A DNA stretch of 64,000 nt from UBA4085 sp964556755 (GCA_964556755.1 CAZKXI010000009.1:1-64000); one strand, 5' to 3'. Positions 7,869 to 16,170 are shown, counted from the first letter of the stretch. A program made the numbers and translations. Notes: generated by a model from the letters alone, not told the origin.

Positions 7869-10166
7869 TCAGAGCTCGACCATAAGCGTCAAATCGATCC
7901 CCCGCCCTTGGCGGCGCAAGAGGGGCAGATCGAAGTATTCCCGGTAGGACGCGTCGAAAAGGTTATCCATGGAGAGCCGCGCCGTCCAAGAACGTCCCAG
8001 GCGCCAGCCCGCTGCCAGGTCCGCGACCAGCCAGGCCGGTGCCGGGATGTCCCCCGCCGAAGTGCGCCGCTCGGCGACGGCGCCTCGCACATCGATCCCG
8101 AGCCACCCTCTGCCGGCGGCCAGCGTTCGGCGCAGGCTCAGCCGCCCCTGCACGGGAGGCAGATCGTCCATGACTTCGTCGTTGCCGTGGACCGCGGCGC
8201 CCAGGGCCGTGATCGTCCCCTGGAGGGTCCAGCCTTTCTCCCAGGCCAGGGCGGCGTCCGCCTCCAAGCCGTAGATCTCCGAGCGGCCGGCGTTGGCGAA
8301 AGCCCCGACCCGGTCGCCGGTGGGCTTGTCCCACTTGATGACGATGAGGTCGCGCAGCCGGTTGATGAACCCGGCCAGCGAGGCCTCGAAGCTCAGGGGG
8401 CTGAACGCCTCCGAGCGGTATTTGAGAACCAGGTCGGCGTTCAGACTGTGCTCGGGAACCAGGTCGGGATTCCCGATGTTGACCCCCTGCGGCGTCTGAC
8501 CGACGAAAAAGCGGTCCTTGGGCGTCGGCAGGCGGAAGGCGGTTCCGACGTTGGCGCCCAGCCGCAGATTCGATCCCATCTTGTAGAGCAGGCCCAGGTT
8601 GCCGTTGAGCTCGGGATCGAAGCGGCGGACCTGGACGCCGTCCGCAAGGGCGGCCCGCTCGTAGGGAAAGTCGACCCGGGCTCCGAAGATGATGTCCCAT
8701 CGCTCCGCGGCGGACCACGTTCCCTGGGTGAACAGGCCGGCGTCACGGGTGGCGGCCAAGGGCACCTCGTTCAAGTGCGATGAGGAGGCGGGCGAATCCT
8801 GACCCGGGAGGTAGATATTCTTGATGCCTGTAATGCTCTGTCGCTCCTGGAAGTACCCGTCCAGGCCCGCGAAAACGACCAAACGGGAAGAGGGTAAGAA
8901 TCCCGCCCGAACGAGGATCCCGAAGTCGTCCTCGCCCATGTCGCGCAGGCTCTGGACCGTCCGGGAAGCCGTCAGGGTCCGGAAGTCGGAGGCCAAGTCG
9001 AAGCGGCCGAGCGAAAGCTTGGCCTCCAGGGAGTTGAAGACCGGGCCGTTGGGCCGCCACTCATAGGTCAAAGCGGCGATCTCGTTTCTCTCGGACGGAT
9101 GGCGGTTGACAATGGCCGGATCGCCGCTGGCCTTGCCGATGTCCGTCCCGTCCGTCCGCAGGTAAAGAAGCTCCAGGCGGTGCCCGGCGGCCGGGCTGAG
9201 CTCGCCCTTGGCCAGGATCGAGGCCAGACGGAAGCCCGACTGGGGCAGGATCTCGCCCCCGCCCATCCGGTAGTCCTCGGCCGCCGTTCTGCCGTAGGAG
9301 ACGAGGAAGGAGGCCGTCCTCGTCCCGCCTTCGAGATGGAAGGCCGCATCGGAGCCGGAGGCAGCGGACTGGTAGCCGGCTGTCGCCCCGCCCCGGACGG
9401 AAAACCCTTCCGCTTCCGGGGCGAAACGAAGGGTGTCGATCTGAAGGACGCCGGCCATGGCATCGTGGCCGTAGACCGTGGAGAAAGGCCCCTTGACCAC
9501 CTGCACCGCTTCCACCGCGAAGGGATGAATGAAGCCGAGGTGGCCGCCGATCGTTCGGATGGAGGCGGTCCGGATCCCGTCCACGAGCAAAACCAGGCGG
9601 TTGCGGGCCAGGCCGCGCAGAGCCGGAGCGGAGTAGAATCCGCCGCCCAGGAAAGACAGGCCTGGAACGTCGGCCACGACCTCGTTGAGCGCCTCGGCGC
9701 CGCCATCCAGCAGACGCTCGCGGGGTAGAGTCCGCCCGGCGTAGGGAAGCTCGAAGCCGGGGCGGTCGAGACCCGTCGCCTCGACCACGACTTCCCGGGA
9801 AGGCAGGAAGGCGGACGGGTCGGCAGTCAGGCGGACGACGAGGTCCGCGCCCGGCAGGGCCGGGACCGAGGACTCGGCGAAGCCGTCGCGCCGGACGAGC
9901 AGGACAATCCCGGGACCGGCGGGAACATCCAGGCGGAAGCGGCCTTGCGCGTCGGTCCTGGCGGCTGCGGCCGCGGCGGATGCCCCGCCGCTCAGGGTGA
10001 CGAGGGCCCCGGCCAAGGGCCGGCCGTCTTCGGCCGCGACGACCCGGCCGGCTATGACATCGGCGGCCGAAAGGGACCCTGCCCAGACGAGCAGGGCGGC
10101 GGCCCAAGCGAGCGGAGCCCGGATATTCCCGCGGATTGCCGAAGCGCGGCGGAAATTCAAGACCAT
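7869..10166 (-). CDS. TonB-dependent outer-membrane receptor
   Basis: 765 residues with a GAAAGGAAA site and a signal sequence ending near residue 34. Residues about 36-110 form a carboxypeptidase-regulatory-like beta-sandwich (VIAGRVVAAEDGRPLAGA). The plug domain covers about 130-240 (ALNEVVADVPGLSFLGG, LVLLVDGIR, VVKGPFSTVYGHDAMAGV). The remaining residues are a 22-strand-type barrel with alternating polar and aromatic strands. It imports a siderophore, cobalamin, metal chelate or glycan using TonB energy. Lying next to the iron-sulfur ORP cluster, a metal cargo is plausible but not shown. A 13-bp palindrome and the ORP operon lie upstream, so it may be read from either. Confidence 0.92.
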   Translation of the reverse strand: MVLNFRRASAIRGNIRAPLAWAAALLVWAGSLSAADVIAGRVVAAEDGRPLAGALVTLSGGASAAAAAARTDAQGRFRLDVPAGPGIVLLVRRDGFAESSVPALPGADLVVRLTADPSAFLPSREVVVEATGLDRPGFELPYAGRTLPRERLLDGGAEALNEVVADVPGLSFLGGGFYSAPALRGLARNRLVLLVDGIRTASIRTIGGHLGFIHPFAVEAVQVVKGPFSTVYGHDAMAGVLQIDTLRFAPEAEGFSVRGGATAGYQSAASGSDAAFHLEGGTRTASFLVSYGRTAAEDYRMGGGEILPQSGFRLASILAKGELSPAAGHRLELLYLRTDGTDIGKASGDPAIVNRHPSERNEIAALTYEWRPNGPVFNSLEAKLSLGRFDLASDFRTLTASRTVQSLRDMGEDDFGILVRAGFLPSSRLVVFAGLDGYFQERQSITGIKNIYLPGQDSPASSSHLNEVPLAATRDAGLFTQGTWSAAERWDIIFGARVDFPYERAALADGVQVRRFDPELNGNLGLLYKMGSNLRLGANVGTAFRLPTPKDRFFVGQTPQGVNIGNPDLVPEHSLNADLVLKYRSEAFSPLSFEASLAGFINRLRDLIVIKWDKPTGDRVGAFANAGRSEIYGLEADAALAWEKGWTLQGTITALGAAVHGNDEVMDDLPPVQGRLSLRRTLAAGRGWLGIDVRGAVAERRTSAGDIPAPAWLVADLAAGWRLGRSWTARLSMDNLFDASYREYFDLPLLRRQGRGIDLTLMVEL

Positions 10167-10271
10167 CCCATTTCCTTTCGTCGCGATGGGAACAGGCAGG
10201 CCCCCATCGCGCCCGGCGCTCCTCCCCGGGCGAGGCGCGAGGGCTCGGCGGGCATCTGAAAACGACGATAC

Positions 10272-10284
10272 AGACTGCCAGTCT
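10272..10284. promoter_or_regulatory. 13-bp palindrome upstream of the TonB receptor
   Basis: AGACTG-C-CAGTCT is a perfect 6+6 palindrome between the small membrane ORF and the receptor start, about 105 bases before the receptor ATG. It could be an operator. No cobalamin riboswitch or Fur box is recognisable in this gap. Confidence 0.35.
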
Positions 10285-10402
10285 ATCCTCTAGCCGGACC
10301 TTCGGCCAGCCCGAAGCCCATCAGAGGGCCGATGCCGACCAGGCCTCCCAGGCAGGCAAAAAGGAGTGCGTCGACAATGAATCTCCTGTCCGTCCGCGTC
10401 AT
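10283..10402 (-). CDS. Small membrane peptide, possible truncated DUF4405 protein
   Basis: 39 residues (MTRTDRRFIVDALLFACL, then GGLVGIGPLMGFGLAEGPARG), starting 10 bases after the stop of the Mrp-NifX fusion gene. The pattern of a basic start, FIVD and one hydrophobic helix resembles the first helix of DUF4405 membrane proteins, which occur beside ORP/NifX genes. Complete family members have several helices, so this is either a mini-protein or a gene cut short by the TAG at 10283-10285. There is only a weak ribosome site (GAGCGG). It would be the last gene of the ORP operon. Confidence 0.45.
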   Translation of the reverse strand: MTRTDRRFIVDALLFACLGGLVGIGPLMGFGLAEGPARG

Positions 10403-10412
10403 CTTCCGCTCT

Positions 10413-11621
10413 TCAATGATCGCAAATGTTCTCGCCCGAGGGCAGAGTCCCCGACAGGAAATCGGCGGCCAGGCGCTCGGGCGTCTCCACGGGCGCCCCG
10501 ATGAAGACCTTGATCCCCTGCTGGGTGAAAAGCCCCTGGGCGCGGCTCCCCATGCCGCCGGCGATGATCACGGTGGCCCCCCGCTCCGCCAGCCAGGCCG
10601 GAAGAAGCCCCGGCTCGTGCGGCGGCGCCTCAATATCCTCGCGCCTGGTGATGGCCCGACTCGCCGCGTCCGCATCGACCAAAGCGAACCGCTCGCAATG
10701 TCCGAAGTGCGAAGCGAGCTTCCCGCCGGCCAGCGGGATGACGATTCTGACGGGCCGATCTCGGTCTTCAGTCTTCCCGGCCGCGGGAACCGCCGACGCC
10801 AACCGCTGGAGGACCGCCCCCAGGACCGCGGCGGCATGCCGTCCCTGATGGGCTTGCCCCGCATCGCCGAGGCGGGCGATCTCGGGATCCAGGGGGATGG
10901 ACCCGAGGAAGGGCACCTTCATATCCTCGGCCATGGCCCGCCCCGGCCCCGACGGCCAGATCTGGGTCACAGTCCCGCAGTGGGGACAGGCGAAGCCGCT
11001 CATGTTCTCGACGACGCCGAGCACCGGCACGCCGAGCCGGCCGCAGAAGGAAATGGACTTGCGCACGTCCGCCGCGGCGACCCGCTGCGGCGTCGTCACG
11101 ATCACGGCTCCGTCCAGGCCCTCGATAAGCTGGCAGACGGAAAGCGGCTCGTCTCCGGTTCCCGGAGGCGAATCGATGACCAGGACATCCAGGTCGCCCC
11201 AGGCGACGTCCTGGAGGAACTGCCGGATGACGTTCATCTTCATCGGGCCGCGCCAGATCACGGCGTCGTCCCGGCTTTGCAGCAGGAAGCCGATGGACAT
11301 GACCTTGAGCCCCGCGCACTCCACGGGCACCAGGCCGTCCTCGCTCCCCCGAACCGTCTTTCCCTCCAGGCCCAACAGGACCGGGAGGCTGGGCCCGTGG
11401 ATATCGACATCCAGAAGGCCGACCCGGAGCCCCCCTGAAGCCGCGGCGGCGGCCAGGTTGACGGCCACCATGCTCTTGCCGACCCCTCCCTTGCCCGACA
11501 AGACGACGATCTTGTGCTTGATCCGGGCCATGCGGGCCTCGACCTTTCGGCGGTCCTCATCGTCCGCAACCTGTCCCGCCGGCGTTTCGGGGGCGGCGGC
11601 GTCTCTCGCTTTGGATTTCAT
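10413..11621 (-). CDS. MrpORP: Mrp/NBP35 P-loop ATPase fused to a NifX-type (orange protein) domain
   Basis: 402 residues. The start at 11621 overlaps the upstream stop as ATGA and has AGGAGAT, so translation is coupled. Residues about 35-260 are an Mrp/ParA-type ATPase: GKGGVGKS Walker A, DVDIHGPS, the VIDSPPGTGDE Walker B region, and CPHCG that in Mrp/NBP35 proteins holds a bridging iron-sulfur cluster. Residues about 290-400 are a dinitrogenase Fe-Mo cofactor (NifX) domain (RIVIPLAGGKLASHFGHC, AGGMGSRAQGLF). The same fusion, MrpORP, is known from the Desulfovibrio ORP complex. It probably loads or binds a metal-sulfur centre in the cytoplasm. Confidence 0.9.
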   Translation of the reverse strand: MKSKARDAAAPETPAGQVADDEDRRKVEARMARIKHKIVVLSGKGGVGKSMVAVNLAAAAASGGLRVGLLDVDIHGPSLPVLLGLEGKTVRGSEDGLVPVECAGLKVMSIGFLLQSRDDAVIWRGPMKMNVIRQFLQDVAWGDLDVLVIDSPPGTGDEPLSVCQLIEGLDGAVIVTTPQRVAAADVRKSISFCGRLGVPVLGVVENMSGFACPHCGTVTQIWPSGPGRAMAEDMKVPFLGSIPLDPEIARLGDAGQAHQGRHAAAVLGAVLQRLASAVPAAGKTEDRDRPVRIVIPLAGGKLASHFGHCERFALVDADAASRAITRREDIEAPPHEPGLLPAWLAERGATVIIAGGMGSRAQGLFTQQGIKVFIGAPVETPERLAADFLSGTLPSGENICDH

Positions 11622-12622
11622 GGCTTCATCTCCTGTTCCAAAAAACTCCATATCTTCCGAATATCTCCGGCGCAGGGGGCGTCGGTTTCCACGACGGCCA
11701 GCTCCCGGATCTGAGCCCGGCTGACCGCGGCGTCGTAGCGGATCCGGCCCGCGATCCTGGCTCCGGAGCGGCGGGCCAGGGCCTCGATGCGGTTCGCACC
11801 CGCGGCGTCGAGGTCCCATTTATTGACGCAGACCGCCGACGGCAATTGGAAGTGGCGAGCCAGGGACAGAACCCTCTCCAGGTCGTGTTCGCCCGAGACG
11901 GTCGGCTCGGTGACGACCAGGATCATGTCGGCGCCCGTGACGGAGGCGATGACCGGGCAGCCGATGCCCGGCGGCCCGTCGACGATGACCCAATCCCGCC
12001 CTTCGGTCTCCGCGACTCGGCGGGCTTCCCGGCGGACCAGGGAGACGAGCTTGCCCGAATTCTCGGCCGCGATCCCGAGACGGGCGTGGACCATCGGCCC
12101 GCAGCGCGTCTCCGAGACCATCCATTCCCCGCATCGGACCTCGGGAAAATCAATAGCCCCGGCCGGGCAGAAGCGAACACACACGCCGCAGCCCTCGCAA
12201 GCCGCGGGATCGATCAGGAACCTGTCCCGTTCGGAATAGCCGGCGGAGGCCTCCATCTCCCTGATCAGGCTGTCCGTCCGCACCGAACAGGTCCGCTTGC
12301 AGTAATCGCAGAGACGGCAATCCAGGGGCGCCCCGGCGAGGGACGGCTGGCCGTCGTCCCGGGAGAGCCGGGCTACGGCGTCGAAACGGCAGACCGAGAG
12401 GCAAACTCCGCAACCGGTGCAGTCGCTCTCCCGGATCGTCGCCTTGCGGCCGCCGACGAAGTCATACCGCTCGCGCGCGACCGGCGCCAACACCAGGTGC
12501 AGGTCCGCGGCGTCCACGTCACAGTCGGCGACGACAGGACGGGGAGCCAGGACGGCCAAGGACGCCGCCAGGCTGGTCTTGCCCGTCCCGCCCTTGCCGC
12601 TGATGATCGCCAGCTCTCTCAC
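11618..12622 (-). CDS. MinD-superfamily P-loop ATPase with ferredoxin insert (ORP complex)
   Basis: 334 residues. Walker A SGKGGTGKTS sits at the N terminus and Walker B is in WVIVDGPPGIGCPV. Between them is a cysteine-rich insert: CTGCGVCLSVC, a further CRLCDYCKRTC group and CEGCGVCVRFC, enough for two or more 4Fe-4S clusters. This is the architecture of the paired MinD ATPases of the ORP complex, one of which also lies at 13813-14673 here. It shares 4-base ATGA overlaps with both the radical SAM gene before it and MrpORP after it. The additional Cys group makes it longer than its paralogue. Likely an ATP-dependent electron or metal-cluster carrier. Confidence 0.9.
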   Translation of the reverse strand: MRELAIISGKGGTGKTSLAASLAVLAPRPVVADCDVDAADLHLVLAPVARERYDFVGGRKATIRESDCTGCGVCLSVCRFDAVARLSRDDGQPSLAGAPLDCRLCDYCKRTCSVRTDSLIREMEASAGYSERDRFLIDPAACEGCGVCVRFCPAGAIDFPEVRCGEWMVSETRCGPMVHARLGIAAENSGKLVSLVRREARRVAETEGRDWVIVDGPPGIGCPVIASVTGADMILVVTEPTVSGEHDLERVLSLARHFQLPSAVCVNKWDLDAAGANRIEALARRSGARIAGRIRYDAAVSRAQIRELAVVETDAPCAGDIRKIWSFLEQEMKP

Positions 12623-13563
12623 ACCTCGCCCCCCGGAATGTAGAAGGTCCGGCCGCCGCTGACGGTCGTTTTCAGGAGCCCCTGGCCCCGCATCGAGTCC
12701 AGCGCCTTCAGCGCCTCCGTCAGATGGAGGCCCAGCCCGCCCGCCACGTCCGCCGCGGTGCAGGGACGTCGGCGAACCAGCTCCAAAATCTCCCCGTCCT
12801 CGGGCCGGCGCGCTTGGGCCTCCGCGGCGGGGCTCGGTCCGGTCGGGCTGATGACCTCGACCGCTCCGGGGAAGAGCCGAGCCAAGTCCCGCATCTCCTC
12901 CGGCGGGACCGGGAAGGCGAATTCCTCGGCCGGCGGGCGCGAGACCGTGTTCAGCTGGATCCGGGCCGGCGCGATGCGCCGGCTGAGGGCGGAGATCTTC
13001 CGGGCCTCCGCCGGCAGACCGGTCACCCCCCCCAGGAGCATCACCTCCAGCCAGACCTTGCCGCGGAAGTCCCGCGTGAAGGCCTCCAGGCCATCCACCA
13101 TGCGATCGAAGTCGATCTCCCCGCAGGGCCGGTTGACGTACTTGAACATGCCTTCATCGCCCGCGTCCAGCGAGGGCAGGACCAGATCGGCGGCCTCCAG
13201 ATCCTCCCGGACATCGTCCCGCCAGAGCAGAGCGCCATTGGTCAGGACGGCCGTCGGGACGCCGGTCAGCTTTTTGATTCCGCGCAGCAGCTCGCCCGCC
13301 CGGCTGTAGAGGGTCGGCTCGCCGGATCCCGAGAGGCTGATGTAATCGGGAGCCGGCCCGACGGCGAGCTTGCGCTCCAGCTCGGCCAGGATGCCGTCCA
13401 AGGGCACGAATTCGCGGCGGGCGGCCGTCCGCTCCGTGGTCCGCCCCAGCTGGCAATACACGCAATCGTAGGGACAGACCTTGAAGGGAACGATATCGAC
13501 GCCCAGCGAGCGCCCCAATCGCCGCGAGGGAACCGGCCCATATACGTGCCGGAAGGCGTTCAT
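12619..13563 (-). CDS. Radical SAM protein (COG0731-like) in the ORP operon
   Basis: 314 residues. The radical SAM cluster motif is CPYDCVYCQLG (Cys-x3-Cys-x2-Cys) near residue 32, following GPVPSRRLGRSLGVD, which is typical of the COG0731 Fe-S oxidoreductase family. SGSGEPT matches the SAM-binding GGE-type segment. After about residue 245 a winged-helix-like tail appears (ILELVRRRPCTAADVAGGLGL). The ends overlap the flanking genes by ATGA, so it is translated as part of the ORP operon. Its target is unknown. A modification or maturation step for an ORP component is an inference from position. Confidence 0.85.
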   Translation of the reverse strand: MNAFRHVYGPVPSRRLGRSLGVDIVPFKVCPYDCVYCQLGRTTERTAARREFVPLDGILAELERKLAVGPAPDYISLSGSGEPTLYSRAGELLRGIKKLTGVPTAVLTNGALLWRDDVREDLEAADLVLPSLDAGDEGMFKYVNRPCGEIDFDRMVDGLEAFTRDFRGKVWLEVMLLGGVTGLPAEARKISALSRRIAPARIQLNTVSRPPAEEFAFPVPPEEMRDLARLFPGAVEVISPTGPSPAAEAQARRPEDGEILELVRRRPCTAADVAGGLGLHLTEALKALDSMRGQGLLKTTVSGGRTFYIPGGEV

Positions 13564-13826
13564 GACCGCCCTCCACAGGGAGGCTTATCGCACCTCTCGT
13601 CCCGGCCGCAGCAGGTCCGGCCGGTCGTCTCGCGGGAGCATCCGGCGCCTCTCTCCGTGCCGCGTGCGGGGCCGGGCTCCTTCACCAAAAAGCCCCATCC
13701 GCCGCTGACGACGCGGCGCACGGGACCGCCGCAGTCCGGGCAAGTCGTCTCCGGCGCCTCGGTCATGGCTTGCCGCCGCTCGAATCGGCTTCCGCAAGCC
13801 CCGCACTCGTATTCATACGTCAGCAT
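13560..13826 (-). CDS. FmdB-type zinc-ribbon protein
   Basis: 88 residues from the ATG at 13826, which has GGAAGGAGT. YEYECGACGSRFERRQ followed by CPDCGGPVRRVVSGG is the FmdB/CxxC_CXXC_SSSS regulatory-protein zinc ribbon. The C-terminal third adds further cysteines (CSRETTGRTCCGRDERC, C at the end), more than usual for the family. It overlaps the preceding ATPase gene by 14 bases and the next gene by ATGA. Role unknown. It may be a small metal-binding partner in the ORP operon. Confidence 0.8.
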   Translation of the reverse strand: MLTYEYECGACGSRFERRQAMTEAPETTCPDCGGPVRRVVSGGWGFLVKEPGPARGTERGAGCSRETTGRTCCGRDERCDKPPCGGRS

Positions 13827-14673
13827 GGGCGGACTCCTTCCCGCGGATGTCGCGGATCTTCGCGGCCAGGCTCCGGAAAAGGGGCTCATATTCGGGGCAG
13901 GCCTCGATGATCAGCCGGCCCCGGGCATAGGCCTCGGCGATTTTGCGGTCATCAGGAATGTCCAAAAGGACGGGGATATTCTCACGCCGGGCGTAGGCAT
14001 GCACCCTCTCGTCGCCGATCCCAACCCGGTTGACGACGAGCCCGAAAGGCCGTCCGAGGGCCCGCGCGGTCTCTACCGCCAGGGTCAAATCGTGCAGCCC
14101 GAAGGGGGTCGGCTCCGTGACCAGGAGGAGGAAATCGCAGCCGCGGACGGCCGCGATCACGGGGCAGGACGTCCCGGGCGGGGCGTCGATGATGACCGGC
14201 CCCGGCCCCGCCGCGTGCGCCCGGACGGCCCGAATCAAGGGAGGGACCAGGACTCCGCCCACGTCGAGGCGCCCCTGGACGAGGGTCACCGCCCCGGCCC
14301 GCAGCCTCTCGATGACGCCGATGCGCCGTTCCGCCTCGCGAATGGCCCCCCGGGGACAGACGCGGGCACATCCGCCGCAACCATGGCACATCTCGGGAAA
14401 GACGATCGGAACGGCCCCGAAAGAGACGATGGCCCTGTAGCGGCAAAACCGCCCGCACTCGCCGCAGCCGTCGCAGAGGGATTCGTCGACTTGGGGAATT
14501 AGAATCGTCACGGCTTCCGCGGCCTCGGTCTCCCCCCCGAGGAACAGTCCGGCATTGGGCTCCTCGACATCGCAGTCCAGCAGACGCACCCCGGGCCCAA
14601 AAACGCAGGCCAGGTTCACCGCCAGCGTTGTCTTGCCCGTGCCGCCTTTGCCCGAGGCGATGGCCAGGATCAA
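13813..14673 (-). CDS. MinD-superfamily P-loop ATPase with ferredoxin insert, second copy (ORP complex)
   Basis: 286 residues. ASGKGGTGKTT at the N terminus is Walker A, VIIDAPPGTSCPV is the Walker B region, and LVTEPTPFGLHDL is the MinD switch-type segment. The insert holds CDGCGECGRFC and CHGCGGCARVC, two 4Fe-4S binding groups. With the 11618-12622 gene it forms the pair of MinD-ferredoxin ATPases that is a hallmark of ORP complex loci. It starts 7 bases after the stop of the NifX-type gene. Expected to work in the cytoplasm as a homo- or heterodimer whose ATP cycle gates electron or cluster transfer. Confidence 0.9.
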   Translation of the reverse strand: MILAIASGKGGTGKTTLAVNLACVFGPGVRLLDCDVEEPNAGLFLGGETEAAEAVTILIPQVDESLCDGCGECGRFCRYRAIVSFGAVPIVFPEMCHGCGGCARVCPRGAIREAERRIGVIERLRAGAVTLVQGRLDVGGVLVPPLIRAVRAHAAGPGPVIIDAPPGTSCPVIAAVRGCDFLLLVTEPTPFGLHDLTLAVETARALGRPFGLVVNRVGIGDERVHAYARRENIPVLLDIPDDRKIAEAYARGRLIIEACPEYEPLFRSLAAKIRDIRGKESAHADV

Positions 14674-14680
14674 GGCCGGC

Positions 14681-15043
14681 TCAAGCCCAGTGGCCTTCGA
14701 CGTCCGAGCCCGATGCTTCGACGAGGCGGCCGGCCCGATACTCCTCCAGGGCGACGGCGACGGTCGGCGCCTGAGTCAGGTAGACCTTGACCCCGGCCGC
14801 CCGCAGAACCCGGAAAGCCTTGGGCCCGCAGTGCCCGGTCATCAGGATTCCGGCTCCCGAACGGACGACGGCTTCGGCCGACTGGATTCCGGCGCCCTGA
14901 ACCGCATCCAGGCTCTTCGCGTTGTCGATGATCTCGAAGCCTCCTCCCTCCAGATCAAGGATGAGCATCTTGGCAGCTCGCCCGAACCGCCCATCCAAGG
15001 GTGAGCTCAGATCGTCGCCCGTGACCGGGAAGGCGGCCTTCAC
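14681..15043 (-). CDS. NifX/NifB-type dinitrogenase Fe-Mo cofactor domain protein (ORP-like)
   Basis: 120 residues from a GTG at 15043 that overlaps the upstream stop as GTGA. A longer frame to 15232 lies inside the upstream gene and is not used. It begins VKAAFPVTGDDLSSPLDGRFGRA, the start of the NifX-type fold, with ILDLEGGGFEIIDN and SGAGILMTGHCGPKAFRVL. This corresponds to the stand-alone orange protein, which in Desulfovibrio binds a Mo-Cu-sulfide cluster non-covalently. Whether this one binds the same metal is not visible. Confidence 0.85.
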   Translation of the reverse strand: MKAAFPVTGDDLSSPLDGRFGRAAKMLILDLEGGGFEIIDNAKSLDAVQGAGIQSAEAVVRSGAGILMTGHCGPKAFRVLRAAGVKVYLTQAPTVAVALEEYRAGRLVEASGSDVEGHWA

Positions 15044-15429
15044 TTCGCGTCTCCGGTTTCCGCCGCGCCGCCTTGATCGATCTCGGACAGCCTTTTGCGG
15101 ATCGCCGAAATCTCGATGTCCAGAGACTCCAGCTGGTTCTTGAGAATCCTCTTCTCCTCGCTCTCGTCGAGGCGCTGAGCGCTCTTCTCCGGCCAGCTCA
15201 AGGGCCGCAGATCGGGAAAGGCGGGCGGCCAAGCCGAAGCCCAGCCCAAGCGTCCCCGAGCACCGATATCCCGTCCCCGGAACCCGCGGCCCCAGCCCAT
15301 TCCGAGGCCTCGGACGCGGCCGAAGCCCGAATGGACGAAGCCCGGCCGCCCATATCCGGCGCAGTATCCGGCGGCCCGTCCCGACATCGGCCCCATCCCG
15401 CGGGGGCCCGTACCGTCTCCTCTAGGCAT
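15040..15429 (-). CDS. DUF5320 protein with C-terminal coiled coil
   Basis: 129 residues. The start MPRGDGTGPRGMGPMSGR followed by AAGYCAGYGRPGF is the DUF5320 signature (Gly/Met/Arg-rich, one Cys). The C-terminal third (SAQRLDESEEKRILKNQLESLD onward) is a charged coiled coil ending near the stop. DUF5320 proteins are short, of unknown function, and regularly sit beside NifX-type genes. It starts 27 bases after the NifX-zinc-ribbon gene with a GGAGAGAT site and couples to the next gene by GTGA. Confidence 0.88.
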   Translation of the reverse strand: MPRGDGTGPRGMGPMSGRAAGYCAGYGRPGFVHSGFGRVRGLGMGWGRGFRGRDIGARGRLGWASAWPPAFPDLRPLSWPEKSAQRLDESEEKRILKNQLESLDIEISAIRKRLSEIDQGGAAETGDAK

Positions 15430-15456
15430 TTTGATCTCTCCTTATAACGATTCGAT

Positions 15457-16068
15457 TCATTCCCTGACCATGGCCGTGCCGCACTGCGGGCACGTCCTCA
15501 GCACGCATGGGATGCCCCTCTGGTGCGCTTCGCGCCGGCCGCACTTCGGACAGACACAGACGCCGCCGACTCCCGCCGCCCTGAAGCCGCCCCCACGGCC
15601 CAAGCCCCCTCCGGCGCTCCGTCCGCGTCCGCCGCCTCTCGCTCCGCGTCCGATCATGGAAACCTCCCCGGAGCCGCTCCCGGCCCGGCCCCTGCCCCGC
15701 CAGTCTCCCGCGCTGCTGCCGCAGCCGGGCATCCGAAACGATGGGCCGGACAATCCGCCGCCGAGCCAAGCCCGGACGACCGTCTTCAGCTCTCCGGCTA
15801 CAAAGGGGAAAATCCGGATGCCCCGGGCGGCAATGATCTCGAGCAGGATCCTGGAGATCGCCCCGCAGACAAGAGTCTCGACCCCGAGCCGGCCCAGGGT
15901 GGCCGCCTTTCCGGCCAGGGAATCCGGAGGCATCCGGGCCTCCGTCTCGGACAAGAGCCTGTCTCCTTCGAACTCGACAACGAGGACGCTCTTGGCCACG
16001 TCGAACACCGGAGCGACGCGTCCGTCCCAATGGGCGAAGGCTGTTCTCGATGGGCGACTCCTCATCAT
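15457..16068 (-). CDS. NifX-type domain protein with Gly/Arg-rich linker and C-terminal zinc ribbon
   Basis: 203 residues from the ATG at 16068. An in-frame ATG at 16083 would lie upstream of the start site predicted from the sigma-54 promoter, so it is not used. Residues about 8-112 form a NifX-type domain (FAHWDGRVAPVFDVAKS, GVETLVCGAISRILLEII). A Gly/Arg-rich low-complexity linker follows at about 120-165. The tail has CVCPKCGRREAHQRGIPC and CPQCGTAM, a two-knuckle zinc ribbon. It is the first gene of the sigma-54 operon. Probably a metal-responsive or cluster-binding ORP component. Confidence 0.8.
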   Translation of the reverse strand: MMRSRPSRTAFAHWDGRVAPVFDVAKSVLVVEFEGDRLLSETEARMPPDSLAGKAATLGRLGVETLVCGAISRILLEIIAARGIRIFPFVAGELKTVVRAWLGGGLSGPSFRMPGCGSSAGDWRGRGRAGSGSGEVSMIGRGARGGGRGRSAGGGLGRGGGFRAAGVGGVCVCPKCGRREAHQRGIPCVLRTCPQCGTAMVRE

Positions 16069-16086
16069 GCTCACGCCTGTCATAAT

Positions 16087-16102
16087 TGCAATTCTTGTGC
16101 CA
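16087..16102 (-). promoter_or_regulatory. Sigma-54 promoter of the ORP operon
   Basis: On the minus strand TGGCACAAGAATTGCA matches the sigma-54 consensus TGGCAC-N5-TTGCA, with exactly 10 bases between the -24 GG and the -12 GC. Transcription should start near 16076, just before the chosen start codon of the first ORP gene. The sigma-54 activator gene lies directly upstream. Confidence 0.88.
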
Positions 16103-16120
16103 CCCCGCCGAAGAATTGCA
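16087..16120. repeat. 10-bp inverted repeat overlapping the sigma-54 promoter
   Basis: TGCAATTCTT (16087-16096) and AAGAATTGCA (16111-16120) are perfect inverted copies separated by 14 bases. One arm includes the -12 element, so a protein bound here, or a hairpin, could block or tune the promoter. Confidence 0.6.
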
Positions 16121-16170
16121 TACCGCCAGTTTATTATTGATTATAATAATTTTACAGGAACATAGCTGAC

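Noticed and set aside
10167..10412. Possible cobalamin riboswitch upstream of the TonB receptor
   Set aside because: No B12-box sequence is recognisable, and much of the gap is taken up by the small membrane ORF.
16111..16120. Second, divergent sigma-54 promoter in the inverted repeat
   Set aside because: The other arm has TTGCA but no GG at the required -24 position on the plus strand.
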